In this document: in pieces, positions 17,040 to 26,471 of the stretch
Numbering within the stretch: the first letter of the stretch is position 1
How the letters are laid out: each line of letters begins with the position of its first letter
NCBI GenBank assembly: GCA_902766395.1
Contig: CACXDL010000030.1
Coordinates: 1-49,683, forward strand
Direction: 5' to 3'
Origin: an uncultured bacterium
Lineage (GTDB): Bacteria; Cyanobacteriota; Vampirovibrionia; Gastranaerophilales; Gastranaerophilaceae
DNA: 49,683 bases
Notes under the pieces: model-generated
Database searches by the model: none
What the model saw: the letters and a program-made list of their open reading frames with translations, nothing else
What the model was told of the DNA's origin: nothing
Program-made: the position numbers and the translations under genes

Positions 17040-17843
17040 ATGAAAAAAATATTTCTTATACTTTTAATGATGATTTCATTTGCTACAGCGTCTTATGCTG
17101 TTGGAGATATTGATATAGACCACCAGGATGGAATATATCATATAACTCTTAAAGGTGAAAAAATTAAGAAAAAAATAAAATTTGTAGCAAGCGAGGATCT
17201 TAAAACAAACAGGGAAGCTCATCTGGCTTCTAAAGCAACATTGACAGTTAATGCCGGTTTTTTTGATCCTAAAAACGGGAAAACTATTTCATATATAGTA
17301 ACAGACAGAATGATTTCTGCCGATCCGATGTTTAATTCATCGTTACTTGCAAATCCTTTTTTCAGAAAAAATATGAATATAATTTTAAACCGCAGTGAAT
17401 TTAGAATAATGCAATGCGGTAACAAATTTCAATATGACATTGTAAGTCATAATTCTAGTGTACCTTTCGGATGCGCTGTTATCACATCTGCACAGGGAGG
17501 ACCTCTTGTTTTACCGGAATTAAGACTTGAGGAAGAAGGTTTTGTCGTAAGAGATGAAGAAGGCAATGTTACAAGAGAAGCAGCATCTGTCCTGCATAAA
17601 ACATCACGAACAGTCATCGGAGTCAAAGGGAATGATGAATGTCATATCTTTATTGTTACTGATGAAAACCCGATGGATATGTACGAAGTTAAAGAATTAT
17701 GTAAAAAATACGGACTTACAAGAGCAATGGCATTCGATGGGGGAAGTTCTACTTCAATGAATTATAAAAATAAAATTGAAGTAATATCACTAAAAGGTGA
17801 TGGTGCAGGCAGGATGCTTAAATCATTTATGCTTGTCTACTAA
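17040..17843 (+). CDS. Secreted phosphodiester glycosidase (NAGPA/DUF2233 family)
   Basis: 267 residues with a signal peptide ending near SYA (residue 20). The family core is visible: VNAGFFDPKNG near residue 74, GGPLVLPEL, then TSRTVIGVKG, and the hallmark AMAFDGGSSTSM near residue 237. Relatives remove sugar caps joined by phosphodiester bonds, for example N-acetylglucosamine-1-phosphodiester alpha-N-acetylglucosaminidase. It starts 2 nt after the LPS permease gene, so it is co-transcribed with LPS export and may trim or remodel a phosphodiester-linked glycan in the periplasm. The substrate is unknown. Confidence 0.8.
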   Translation: MKKIFLILLMMISFATASYAVGDIDIDHQDGIYHITLKGEKIKKKIKFVASEDLKTNREAHLASKATLTVNAGFFDPKNGKTISYIVTDRMISADPMFNSSLLANPFFRKNMNIILNRSEFRIMQCGNKFQYDIVSHNSSVPFGCAVITSAQGGPLVLPELRLEEEGFVVRDEEGNVTREAASVLHKTSRTVIGVKGNDECHIFIVTDENPMDMYEVKELCKKYGLTRAMAFDGGSSTSMNYKNKIEVISLKGDGAGRMLKSFMLVY

Positions 17844-17901
17844 AAGTTAACTTTTCTTAAAAAGTGTTTATTTTTATATTTAATTGGGATAAAATTCAGA
17901 T

Positions 17902-18723
17902 ATGATTACTAAAGAAAAATTATATTCAGACGTACCTCCCACAAAATTAAGGAGTAAAGAGGAGAAATTTACACCGGCAAAAACCAGCCGTTTTTGGTTA
18001 ACTATTGCCAGTCTGTATTTTTTCAATATGCTTCAGAATCGTTTTTACGCCTTCAGATATAACGGAGTAGAAAATTATAACCAAAGAGATAAAGATTATC
18101 CTACTATTTTATTTGCTCCGCATAGCAACTGGTGGGACGGAATTGTTTTGTATAATATTACCCACAGAATTTGCCATAAAGAAATTCGTTTGATGGTTGA
18201 AGAATTAAACAGATTTCCTCTATTAGCAAGAGGCGGCGCTTATTCGGTTAATAAGAAATCTCCTCAATCGGCAATGCAGGCATTAAAATATTCTGTAGAT
18301 TTATTAAAAGATCTTAGAAATATTTTATGTATATTCCCACAGGGAATTATCAGACCACCTCACTACAGACCGTTTGAATTTCAAACAGGCTTGGCTTATA
18401 TTGCACAAAATGCAGTAAAAAAATACGGAAAAGTAAATTTAATTCCTTTGGCTATTGATTATTGCTTCTTGAGAGATAATCGCCCTGAAGTAATTCTGGA
18501 TTTCGGGAAAAGAATTGAATTAACAGACAAAAATATTGACAGACACGAATATACAAAATTTTTGGAAAAAGCATTGACTGACGCTTGTGATCAACAATTT
18601 AAAAATATTTCATCAGGAGCTGTTGAAGATTACGAAATTCTATTTAAGCAACACTTAAAATGGTACAGACGAATAGAACAAAGATTAAAAAGTATAGATT
18701 TACCTGAAGTTGCAGATGTATAA
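17902..18723 (+). CDS. Glycerolipid acyltransferase (PlsC-like)
   Basis: 273 residues. The acyltransferase motif HX4D is H-S-N-W-W-D (near residue 74), followed by RFPLLARGGAYSVN and the FPQGIIRPP block, a variant of the usual FPEGTRS. The enzyme probably acylates a lysophospholipid or another glycerolipid at the inner membrane. It lies 58 nt downstream of the glycosidase and 12 nt upstream of the DUF1284 gene on the same strand. The divergent FPQG block means the acceptor cannot be assigned with confidence. Confidence 0.8.
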   Translation: MITKEKLYSDVPPTKLRSKEEKFTPAKTSRFWLTIASLYFFNMLQNRFYAFRYNGVENYNQRDKDYPTILFAPHSNWWDGIVLYNITHRICHKEIRLMVEELNRFPLLARGGAYSVNKKSPQSAMQALKYSVDLLKDLRNILCIFPQGIIRPPHYRPFEFQTGLAYIAQNAVKKYGKVNLIPLAIDYCFLRDNRPEVILDFGKRIELTDKNIDRHEYTKFLEKALTDACDQQFKNISSGAVEDYEILFKQHLKWYRRIEQRLKSIDLPEVADV

Positions 18724-18735
18724 AGAATTGAAATT

Positions 18736-19128
18736 ATGATAATATCATTAAGACCCCATCATTTTTTATGTTTAAAAGGATACAAAGGACATAGTTATAA
18801 TAATGTTCATACTGCTTATTGGGGAATTATTTCAAAAATATTAAAAGATAACCCCCAAACAGATATTTTTATACAAAAAGGAAAAGATGATTTATGCACA
18901 AACTGCCCTAGTGAAATATTCAAAGACAAAGCTCGTTGTATATCATCAAATGTTAATAAATTAGATGATAAAGTTATAAATATTTTAAAAATCAAAACCG
19001 GAACACAATATAAATTTAGCGAACTTCAAAATAAGCTAGATAAAATTATGACCAAAGATTTACATAAAAAATTATGTTCATCCTGCGCATGGTGGCAAAA
19101 GGGACTCTGTAGAGATAGTTTTAAGTAA
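18736..19128 (+). CDS. DUF1284 cysteine-rich protein
   Basis: 130 residues that follow the DUF1284 pattern: LRPHHFLCLKGYKGHSY at the start, DDLCTNCP near residue 52, a third Cys near residue 64 and a C-terminal CSSCAWWQKGLC. Six or more conserved cysteines suggest a metal or iron-sulfur site. The biochemical role of the family is unknown to me. It follows the acyltransferase by 12 nt, the last gene of the lptB run, and converges on recG with 5 nt between stops. Confidence 0.8.
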   Translation: MIISLRPHHFLCLKGYKGHSYNNVHTAYWGIISKILKDNPQTDIFIQKGKDDLCTNCPSEIFKDKARCISSNVNKLDDKVINILKIKTGTQYKFSELQNKLDKIMTKDLHKKLCSSCAWWQKGLCRDSFK

Positions 19129-19133
19129 CAATG

Positions 19134-21527
19134 TTAAATATCCAATCCTGTAAACATCTCTAAAGAAGTTACATTTTGCAATAACGGAAAATCTTCTATA
19201 TCGTAGTTTTTTACAAAATCTATTGCTTCATTGCGAGCCATTTCAAGAATCTTTGCATCTCTGACAATATCAGAAATTATCAAATCAGGCAAACCACTCT
19301 GCCTTGTTCCCAAAAATTCACCAGGCCCACGAAGCTGCAAATCCTTTTCAGCTATAACAAAACCATCATTCGTTTGAGTCATAATACCTAAACGCTCTGC
19401 TGTTTCAGGCTTTCTGGATGAAGATATCAAAATACAATATGATTGCAAATCACTACGTCCGACACGCCCTCTTAACTGATGCAACTGCGATAATCCAAAT
19501 CTTTCTGCATTTTCAATAACCATAACAGTCGCATTCGGAACATCTACACCAACTTCAACAACGGTTGTAGAAACCAAAATATCATACTTGCCGTCTTTGA
19601 AATCCTTCATAACCTCATCTTTTTCATCAGGTTTTAATTTGCCGTGCAATAAACCTACTTTAAAATCAGGAAATACTTTTTCCTGAAGTTTTTGTGCTTC
19701 TTCAGTTGCCGCTTTTGCAGATAGAGTTTCACTCTCTTCTATCAACGGATAAACCACATAAGCCTGACGACCTGAATTTACTTCACGTCTGATTAGCTCC
19801 CACACCTTTTTGTGCGAGCCTGTAAGATATGTCTCTATCGGTTTTCTGCCTTTGGGAAGTTCATTTATTATTGTCAGATCCAAATCCCCATGAACAGTCA
19901 ATGCCAGAGTTCTTGGGATTGGAGTTGCAGTCATAGTAAGCATTTGTGGATTTTGGGATTTTTTCTTTAAAATATTTCTCTGTTTTACCCCAAATCTGTG
20001 CTGCTCATCAACTACAATTGCCCCAAGATTATTAAAATCTATATTATCCTGAATTAGGGCATGAGTTCCAACAGCTATATTTATTTGTCCGTTTCTTAAT
20101 GATGTTTCAAACTGATTACGAACCTTTTTCCCCTGACTTCCCATAAACAATCCAACACTCAAACCCAAAGGAGTAAGCCATTGAACCAGATTATTATAAT
20201 GTTGTTGGGCAAGAATTTCTGTCGGCGCCATAAAAGCTCCCTGAAAACCGTTTTCTATAGCAGCAAGCAGCATTATTGTTGCAACAACAGTCTTCCCACT
20301 GCCAACATCACCTTGTAATAATCTTTGCATAGGCGTTTGTGAATTCATATCATTTAAAATTTCATTTATTGCCTGTTTTTGACCTGATGTTAATTCAAAT
20401 GGCAAACTCTTTATAAACTTTTGAACCAAACCGTCTTTATGCACCTGCAATGCATAAGATGGCATAGTTTTTGCCGTTGTTTCTCTTAATCTTATAAGCT
20501 TTAATTGTATTAAAAATAATTCTTCAAAAATTAAAGAAAATCTTGCCTGTTCCAATACTTCCATACTCTTTGGGAAATGAACCTGCTCTACTGCATCTGC
20601 TTTATCTAAAATTCCGTATTTTTTTCGAATAAAATCAGGTAAAATATTTTTAATATCATTTTTGTATAATTCTATCGCATTAAAAATAGCTTTTCTGAGT
20701 GTTTTTATGCTCAAATCCTCACAAACAGTATATATCGGAACTATTCTTGCAAGATTTAAATTTGAATCTGGGTTTTTAAGAAATTCACCACTCATTATAG
20801 AATATGTAGGTTTGTCCATAGTTAATTTTTGGGTATAATTATCCAGCTTAACCACACCGGAAACCATAATACCGGCATTTTGAGGGAATTGAGCCTTCAT
20901 TCTTTCCAAAACATAACGATTGCCTTTTGCATTAAAAAAGCAAAGTTCCATTCTGCCACTTTCATCTGCAATTTGGACTCTTGTAACAGATAAATTATTT
21001 CTTGTATTAAAAGATGAGACAGATTTGATATACCCAAAAACTGTAGTAGTCTGGCCTTCTACCAAATTTTTAATAAGGGTTCTTGATGAATAATCTATAT
21101 GTTTTTTAGGAAAATACATCATAAGATCCTGGGCTGTATATATACCAAGTTTATTAAGTTTATACGCAACTTTCGGACCAACTCCTTTTATATACATTAC
21201 ATCCACTTCCGACGGATGTTTCTGACGCTGAAGATTATGTTCATATTCTTCTTTTTCCTGAGATTTTTGCTTTTGCAATTCAAGCTTTAAAACTCTTACA
21301 AGATGCTCAATAGAACGCCTTCTTTGAGGAACAGAAGAATATGGATAAACATCAAATGCTTCATAAAGGACTTGCCATCTTGGGTTAGTCTTATCTTTTT
21401 TTAAAGTTTTTTTAATCTCTCCTCTGATAAAATGCGAAAAAGTTTGCTCCCGCCCCTGAATATCAATGTAGCGATGCTTCGTTTCAATTTCTATTGCCTG
21501 CCTTATTCTGTCTAAATTCTCCAACAT
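19134..21527 (-). CDS. recG: ATP-dependent DNA helicase RecG
   Basis: 797 residues. RecG regresses stalled replication forks. After an N-terminal extension of about 100 residues comes KGVGPKVAYKLNKLGIYTAQDLMMYFP, the start of the wedge domain with an OB fold. The helicase core has GDVGSGKTVVA (Walker A), DEQHRFG in the DEXH position, MTATPIPRTL, and the C-terminal RGRVGRSD and LRGPGEFLGTRQSG. E. coli RecG is 693 residues; the added N-terminus is like that of cyanobacterial RecG. Last gene of a der-GT9-recG run. Confidence 0.94.
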   Translation of the reverse strand: MLENLDRIRQAIEIETKHRYIDIQGREQTFSHFIRGEIKKTLKKDKTNPRWQVLYEAFDVYPYSSVPQRRRSIEHLVRVLKLELQKQKSQEKEEYEHNLQRQKHPSEVDVMYIKGVGPKVAYKLNKLGIYTAQDLMMYFPKKHIDYSSRTLIKNLVEGQTTTVFGYIKSVSSFNTRNNLSVTRVQIADESGRMELCFFNAKGNRYVLERMKAQFPQNAGIMVSGVVKLDNYTQKLTMDKPTYSIMSGEFLKNPDSNLNLARIVPIYTVCEDLSIKTLRKAIFNAIELYKNDIKNILPDFIRKKYGILDKADAVEQVHFPKSMEVLEQARFSLIFEELFLIQLKLIRLRETTAKTMPSYALQVHKDGLVQKFIKSLPFELTSGQKQAINEILNDMNSQTPMQRLLQGDVGSGKTVVATIMLLAAIENGFQGAFMAPTEILAQQHYNNLVQWLTPLGLSVGLFMGSQGKKVRNQFETSLRNGQINIAVGTHALIQDNIDFNNLGAIVVDEQHRFGVKQRNILKKKSQNPQMLTMTATPIPRTLALTVHGDLDLTIINELPKGRKPIETYLTGSHKKVWELIRREVNSGRQAYVVYPLIEESETLSAKAATEEAQKLQEKVFPDFKVGLLHGKLKPDEKDEVMKDFKDGKYDILVSTTVVEVGVDVPNATVMVIENAERFGLSQLHQLRGRVGRSDLQSYCILISSSRKPETAERLGIMTQTNDGFVIAEKDLQLRGPGEFLGTRQSGLPDLIISDIVRDAKILEMARNEAIDFVKNYDIEDFPLLQNVTSLEMFTGLDI

Positions 21528-21572
21528 ACCCTTGAATGTAATTTAGCATAAAAACAAATAAAATCCCAATGA

Positions 21573-22625
21573 TTAAGACATTAAACGCTCAATTTCTGAT
21601 ATCACTTCCTCAACTGATGGGGAATAAGTACATGCGTTTTTATTATCCTTCAATAAACATTTTCTCTTAAAACAAGGCTGACAAGGTAAACCACAACCTC
21701 CAAGAGAAACATATTTATTTGGACTGCCCAAAGGGCCCAAAACTTCTTTAGGAGTACAGGTAAATATTGCAATCACTTTTGGATTACGAGAAGCCCAAGC
21801 TAAATGTGCACTTCCACTATCAGGTGCCATAACTAACTGAACCCTGGAAAAAACTTCTATTAACTCTAAAATATCCGTTTTACCTGCCAAATTAAGGCCT
21901 TTTCCCTGTGAAATATATTCAATTAATTCGTTATCACCATTTCCGCCCGTATAAACTAAATTATATTTATCTGACAAATATTCAACAACAGAGCGCCAGT
22001 TATCTTTGTCCCAGTGTTTATTTGCCCAAGTAGTTGCCGGCGCAATAGCAACAGTTTTTTTTGAAGGGTCCAAACCGGATAATAAATTATCAATCTTATT
22101 GATCTGTTCACTGCTTCTTGGAGGAAGAGTTACCTTTATATCCTCCGGAGCAATATTAATACCAAGATAATTTGCATATCGAAGATAATTCATTACAATT
22201 GGAGAATCAGGCTTGTAAGAAATATTATCTATCCATTCATTTCCGCCAAGCAAAGATAACTCCCTGCCTTCTTTTGATATTATTCTGCGTTTTGCACCAC
22301 AAAATAATAGCCAATACAAACTTTTTAACATCATTTGTGAATCGATTGCAATATCAAATTTTTCTGCTCTGATTTGCTTTAAAATACTCAAATATTCTAA
22401 AAAACTTTCTAATGAAGGTCCTCTTTGCTTCCATTTTTTCATCGGAACAAGAATTGCTTTTTCTACACACGGATTATTTTCTACAATTTGAATACCCTTT
22501 TCAGAAACAAGCCAGGTGACTTCATATCCGGCATCTTTCAAGGCATTTGCCAGTGGAACATTAAATATTACATCACCTAAAGATGATAATTTTATTAACA
22601 ATGCTTTTTTTCTGTTTTCAGCCAT
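21573..22625 (-). CDS. Glycosyltransferase family 9, heptosyltransferase-like
   Basis: 350 residues. The N-terminus LLIKLSSLGDVIFNVPLANAL is typical of LPS heptosyltransferases (WaaC/WaaF/RfaQ), and the C-terminal half has APDSGSAHLAWASRNP, the sugar-nucleotide site. It probably adds a heptose or similar sugar to the lipopolysaccharide core at the cytoplasmic face of the inner membrane. A Cys-rich segment near residue 310 (CGLPCQPCFKRKC) is common in this family. Its start codon directly follows the der stop, so the two are coupled. Sugar and acceptor are not certain. Confidence 0.85.
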   Translation of the reverse strand: MAENRKKALLIKLSSLGDVIFNVPLANALKDAGYEVTWLVSEKGIQIVENNPCVEKAILVPMKKWKQRGPSLESFLEYLSILKQIRAEKFDIAIDSQMMLKSLYWLLFCGAKRRIISKEGRELSLLGGNEWIDNISYKPDSPIVMNYLRYANYLGINIAPEDIKVTLPPRSSEQINKIDNLLSGLDPSKKTVAIAPATTWANKHWDKDNWRSVVEYLSDKYNLVYTGGNGDNELIEYISQGKGLNLAGKTDILELIEVFSRVQLVMAPDSGSAHLAWASRNPKVIAIFTCTPKEVLGPLGSPNKYVSLGGCGLPCQPCFKRKCLLKDNKNACTYSPSVEEVISEIERLMS

Positions 22626-23957
22626 TTATTTTTTCTCTTTTCTTTCCCTTGCAGAAAGTCTGACAGGATTGCCAAAAAATCCAAATGCCTCTCGCAATCT
22701 GTTTTCCAAATATCTTTTATAATTATCTTTTAACAACTCTTCATTATTAACAAAAAAGACGAAAGTAGGAGGTTGTGCTGTTACCTGAGTTGTATAATAT
22801 ATTTTTAAACGTTTTCCCTTAAAACTTGTTGGAGGATTTAGTGCATAGGCCTCATTTATAACCTTATTTAATAAGCCTGTAGAAATCCTTTTACAACCCT
22901 CATTATAAACTTTTATTCCTTCTTCAAAAATCTGAGTCAATCTTTGCTTTGTTACTGCACTAATAAAGATTTTGGGAGCATAACTCAGAAACGGAATATC
23001 TTTTTCCAACTCTTTTTCAAATTTATTAATAGTATTAGATTTTTTATCTTCAACCAAATCCCATTTATTTATGGCCACAATTATACCTTTTCCGGCTTCA
23101 GTAATTATTGAAGATATCTTCTTATCCTGATCGGAAATTCCTTCTTTCGCATCAATAACCAAAAGTGCAACATCACAATCTCTTATTGAGCGAATTGCCC
23201 TGTCTACTGCAAATTTTTCCACACCATAATCTACTTTGGATTTTTTACGAATTCCGGCAGTATCAACAATGGTAAATTCCGTATCCTTATATGTAATGTA
23301 ACTGTCAATACTATCCCTCGTTGTACCTGATATATCAGAAACTATGACTCGTTTTGCATCTAACAAAGCATTTACTATAGAAGATTTCCCCGCATTTGGA
23401 CGACCGACAATTGCAATTCTTATTCTTGAATCTTTTTCTGTTTCTTCTTCACTTGTTGTAAAATCTTCTGTGATTAAATCCAAAAGATCACCAACACCAC
23501 CTGAACCGTGCAATGCGGATATTGCCAACGGTTCTCCTAAAGATAAAGCATAAAAATCGCTCACCATAATCATTGATTCCGGATTATCACATTTATTAAC
23601 AGCTAAAAACACAGGTTTTTCAGCCCGACGCAAAATATTTGCAATATCATAATCTATCGGATTTATACCGTCTTTACCATCAACAATAAAAATTATTTTA
23701 TCTGCTTCCTCACAAGCTAATTGTGCCTGTGAAAAAATAGAATTCATAATATCATCGTCATCTCCCGGAATAATTCCTCCTGTATCAATGACAGTAAACC
23801 ATTTATTTTGCCATTCAACATCAAAATAAATTCTGTCACGGGTGACACCCGGAGCATCATCTACAATAGAATTCCTTGCACCAACAAGACGGTTTACAAA
23901 TGTAGATTTTCCTACATTCGGCCTTCCAACTATTGCAACTACAGGTTTTCTTTCCAT
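22626..23957 (-). CDS. der: Ribosome assembly GTPase Der (EngA)
   Basis: 443 residues with two GTPase domains in tandem and a C-terminal KH-like domain. The first domain has GRPNVGKS (10-17), DTGG and NKCD; the second has GRPNAGKS (near residue 186), DTAGIRKKSKV and NKWDL. Der is needed for 50S subunit maturation. It is 37 nt downstream of the second WYL regulator, and its stop abuts the start of the GT9 gene. Confidence 0.96.
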   Translation of the reverse strand: MERKPVVAIVGRPNVGKSTFVNRLVGARNSIVDDAPGVTRDRIYFDVEWQNKWFTVIDTGGIIPGDDDDIMNSIFSQAQLACEEADKIIFIVDGKDGINPIDYDIANILRRAEKPVFLAVNKCDNPESMIMVSDFYALSLGEPLAISALHGSGGVGDLLDLITEDFTTSEEETEKDSRIRIAIVGRPNAGKSSIVNALLDAKRVIVSDISGTTRDSIDSYITYKDTEFTIVDTAGIRKKSKVDYGVEKFAVDRAIRSIRDCDVALLVIDAKEGISDQDKKISSIITEAGKGIIVAINKWDLVEDKKSNTINKFEKELEKDIPFLSYAPKIFISAVTKQRLTQIFEEGIKVYNEGCKRISTGLLNKVINEAYALNPPTSFKGKRLKIYYTTQVTAQPPTFVFFVNNEELLKDNYKRYLENRLREAFGFFGNPVRLSARERKEKK

Positions 23958-23994
23958 ATGTCCATATTAACATAGATATATGTATTTGTAAAAA

Positions 23995-24912
23995 TTAGTT
24001 GCTATAGTTGTTTAACATCTTATCTATAATACTGATAAATTCATTTCTTAAAAATTTAGGGCTAATAATTTCACAATTTTTTCCATAACGCATTAATCTT
24101 GAAAACAATTTATCAAAAGGTTCATCTTTATTTACTACGACTTGAGAGCCATCTTTTTCAAAATTTAGTGTATATTCATTTTCTTTTAATTTATAAATTT
24201 TTGCCAATGGGCCTTTTAATTTAAAAACTACTGTAGTTGGAAGCTCAGAAGAATTTGATTTCTGGGGTAACTCTACTAATGACATTATGTTGGGTAAAGG
24301 TATTTCCAGTTTTTCGTTTTTATGTATATCGTATGCAACTAAATATGCCTGTTTAAAATCATATATGACTTCTTTGGGTTTACAACTACATTTATGTTCT
24401 TTATTATTTTTTATGTATACCACATCTACAATATAATCATTTTTACAAATTTTTTCACATTGTTCTATTTGAGATCTCAAATCTGAATAATAAAAAGAGA
24501 AATCATGCCTATTAAAAATTACATCCATTTTATTACGATCTTCATTGTTCATACGAATCATAATATTTTTCAGTAATTTTTTTAAATTTTGGACAGCTTC
24601 GCTGTCAGGAAAAGCATTACAAGTATCAGATAACAAGTTTATAGATTTTAAATCTTCAAAATCAAAAGGAAAAGAATACAAACTATTTTCCATCACAAAT
24701 TTATTTTTTTTCTTTAAAACTTTAATACCAAAAACTTTTAAAGCATTAAGATATTTATTCAAAACCACCTGAATATTATTATCCGTTTGACTTATATCTT
24801 CTTTAAAAATACTGCAAACAGCATCATAATCTGCTTTATCTTCATATAAAAGAGAAAGAAATTTGAATATTTTTATACAACCACTATTTAATTTTATTTT
24901 ACTTTCCTTCAA
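23995..24912 (-). CDS. WYL-domain regulator, second of a tandem pair
   Basis: 305 residues. The N-terminus is helical and probably a divergent winged helix. The middle (about 155-215) matches a WYL domain (VDVVYIKNNKEHKCSCKPKEVIYDFKQAYLVAYD), and the C-terminus matches the WCX extension (FSRLMRYGKNCEIISPKFLRNEFISII). Such proteins are usually transcription factors that sense nucleic acids or nucleotides. It overlaps the upstream paralog by 14 nt, so translation is coupled and the two may form a heteromer, as PafB and PafC do in Actinobacteria. The target is unknown. Confidence 0.7.
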   Translation of the reverse strand: MKESKIKLNSGCIKIFKFLSLLYEDKADYDAVCSIFKEDISQTDNNIQVVLNKYLNALKVFGIKVLKKKNKFVMENSLYSFPFDFEDLKSINLLSDTCNAFPDSEAVQNLKKLLKNIMIRMNNEDRNKMDVIFNRHDFSFYYSDLRSQIEQCEKICKNDYIVDVVYIKNNKEHKCSCKPKEVIYDFKQAYLVAYDIHKNEKLEIPLPNIMSLVELPQKSNSSELPTTVVFKLKGPLAKIYKLKENEYTLNFEKDGSQVVVNKDEPFDKLFSRLMRYGKNCEIISPKFLRNEFISIIDKMLNNYSN

Positions 24913-25843
24913 AATATCCTTCTTTCATCTGTTTTAAACAAGATATTACCTCTTCTTTGAAACTCTGAGGTGAAATTATTTTACAATTTGTTGTATGAGA
25001 TAAAATTCTCTGTGTTATTAAAAATTTATTTTTGGATGTATATTCAATAATTACTTTATCACCTGTTTCTTCTATAATTTTTTCGCCCGGGACGAGTTCA
25101 AAAGATGTATTATCAATTTTTTTAAATTCATAAACAACTTTATAATCAGGAATTTTTAGTTTTGATTTGTTTAAATTAATACTTACTATTTTAATAATTC
25201 TTGAAACAAGAAAATTAGAATAGTTCCCATGCTCTGAATTATACCCTGCAAAATATAATTTCCCACTATCAATATGTAATTTATCCGAAATTATATCAAT
25301 ATTTTTGAGACCTGAATTTGGAGAATTATACAATATTGTTATTTCATTGTTATTTACAACACATTTTTTTAAATCTTCAATAAGTTTTTGATCAATACTA
25401 CTTAAAGGAGACAAATTATGTAATTTATTTTTCAAATCTTCATTTGATATATATGGAGAAATTTTTTGAAAAAATTTTGTCAGTGCAATATAATCAGAAA
25501 AGTCTATAGATTTTGATATAGCCTTATAAATTTTCACTATACTATTTACTTGTTTATCATCAATTTTCAGCTCGAAAGGATGAGATTCAATATAATAATA
25601 TGATTTATGATTTTTGTTTATTCTTTTGATTGTGCAACCTAATTTTTTAAGAGAATTAAAATATATCCTTATTGTATCAATAGAAATAGTTTCTCTAAGG
25701 TATTCATGAGATTCAATAGCATTTTTTATATCGTTGTATGTTTTAGGTCCATCTATCAACAGAGAAAAAATATACATACCTTTAAAACCACTAAAAGACA
25801 TAAGGTTTTGAGTTACGACATTTGTTTTCATAAAATTTTTCAT
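24899..25843 (-). CDS. WYL-domain regulator, first of a tandem pair
   Basis: 314 residues with the same layout as its downstream neighbour. A winged-helix-like N-terminus (DGPKTYNDIKNAIES, then SIDTIRIYFNSLKKLGCTI) is followed by a WYL-type region (NNEITILYNSPNSGLKNIDIISDKLHIDSGKLYFAGYN) and a WCX end (RILSHTTNCKIISPQSFKEEVISCL). The pair probably arose by duplication. It is the first gene of a possible wyl-wyl-der-GT9-recG unit. Upstream lies a 628-bp gap containing a candidate small RNA on the other strand. No effector or target can be read from sequence. Confidence 0.7.
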   Translation of the reverse strand: MKNFMKTNVVTQNLMSFSGFKGMYIFSLLIDGPKTYNDIKNAIESHEYLRETISIDTIRIYFNSLKKLGCTIKRINKNHKSYYYIESHPFELKIDDKQVNSIVKIYKAISKSIDFSDYIALTKFFQKISPYISNEDLKNKLHNLSPLSSIDQKLIEDLKKCVVNNNEITILYNSPNSGLKNIDIISDKLHIDSGKLYFAGYNSEHGNYSNFLVSRIIKIVSINLNKSKLKIPDYKVVYEFKKIDNTSFELVPGEKIIEETGDKVIIEYTSKNKFLITQRILSHTTNCKIISPQSFKEEVISCLKQMKEGYFEGK

Positions 25844-26065
25844 TCAACACCTCAATTAAAGTATATCATGGCTTTTAGACAAAATCTATAAATATCAACC
25901 ATGCCGGCATATAAAATTACCTGTAAATTTTTATTGTCAAATAAAAAAAGCCTTGATATTTACAAGATTTCATTAAATTTTCTTCATTAAGATTTTATAA
26001 CTTGAATTTTTTATTACTACTCTAGGGGCATGGTCATTTGTTAAATTTTGTACAAAAATTTTAAC

Positions 26066-26092
26066 TTGTAAATCGCAAAACTTAAGTATAAA
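26066..26092 (+). promoter_or_regulatory. Possible promoter of the GGA-rich small RNA
   Basis: TTGTAA (26066-26071) and TATAAA (26087-26092) are 15 nt apart; TAAAGT two bases later would give 17. It would start RNA near 26100, in front of the GGA-rich stretch. The background is AT-rich, so this is weak. Confidence 0.35.
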
Positions 26093-26099
26093 GTAATAA

Positions 26100-26412
26100 A
26101 CATAGAGAGTTAATAAATGGCTACCAGAAAAGGGATAGTTTAATTCTTACCAGAATCGGAAGGGAATATTGAATAGTGGAAAGAACAGAGGTGATGGCTT
26201 AAGTTTTTGAGGAAAATGAAAGAGATTAAAGTAATTAGGGACTAACAATAATCAAAACAATGGAGATTAGGGATATTTACAAAGTAATAATATGTATGAA
26301 AAAGATATATAAATCTAATTTATTTAGGAGTTAGATTAATCTTAAAGAAGAGAGTAAATAGGATAGTTGTAAACTTCAATTCAGTCTGTACATAAAGAGT
26401 TACAGACTTTTT
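26100..26412 (+). ncRNA. Candidate GGA-rich small RNA with terminator
   Basis: Within the 628-bp gap, the plus strand from about 26100 to 26412 has no ORF of useful size. It is rich in A and G and carries about ten GGA motifs (for example AAGGGATA, GGAAGGGAAT, TTAGGGACT, TTAGGGATA). One of them, AGGA, sits in the loop of a perfect 7-bp hairpin (26312-26318 with 26331-26337). The stretch ends in a clear terminator. Repeated GGA, some in hairpin loops, is the hallmark of CsrB/RsmY-type RNAs that sequester CsrA. Neither a csrA gene nor the RNA itself is proven here. Confidence 0.45.
26383..26412 (+). terminator. Terminator of the GGA-rich RNA
   Basis: AGTCTGTA (26383-26390), a 10-nt loop, TACAGACT (26401-26408), then TTTTTATTT. 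The stem is perfect over 8 bp. It lies 60 bp upstream of anmK and after no plus-strand CDS, which is why a non-coding transcript is proposed. Confidence 0.75.
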
Positions 26413-26471
26413 ATTTGGGATAAATTCTGCAACAAATTGCAAAAAACAGGCAAATTTTATATCATATAATC

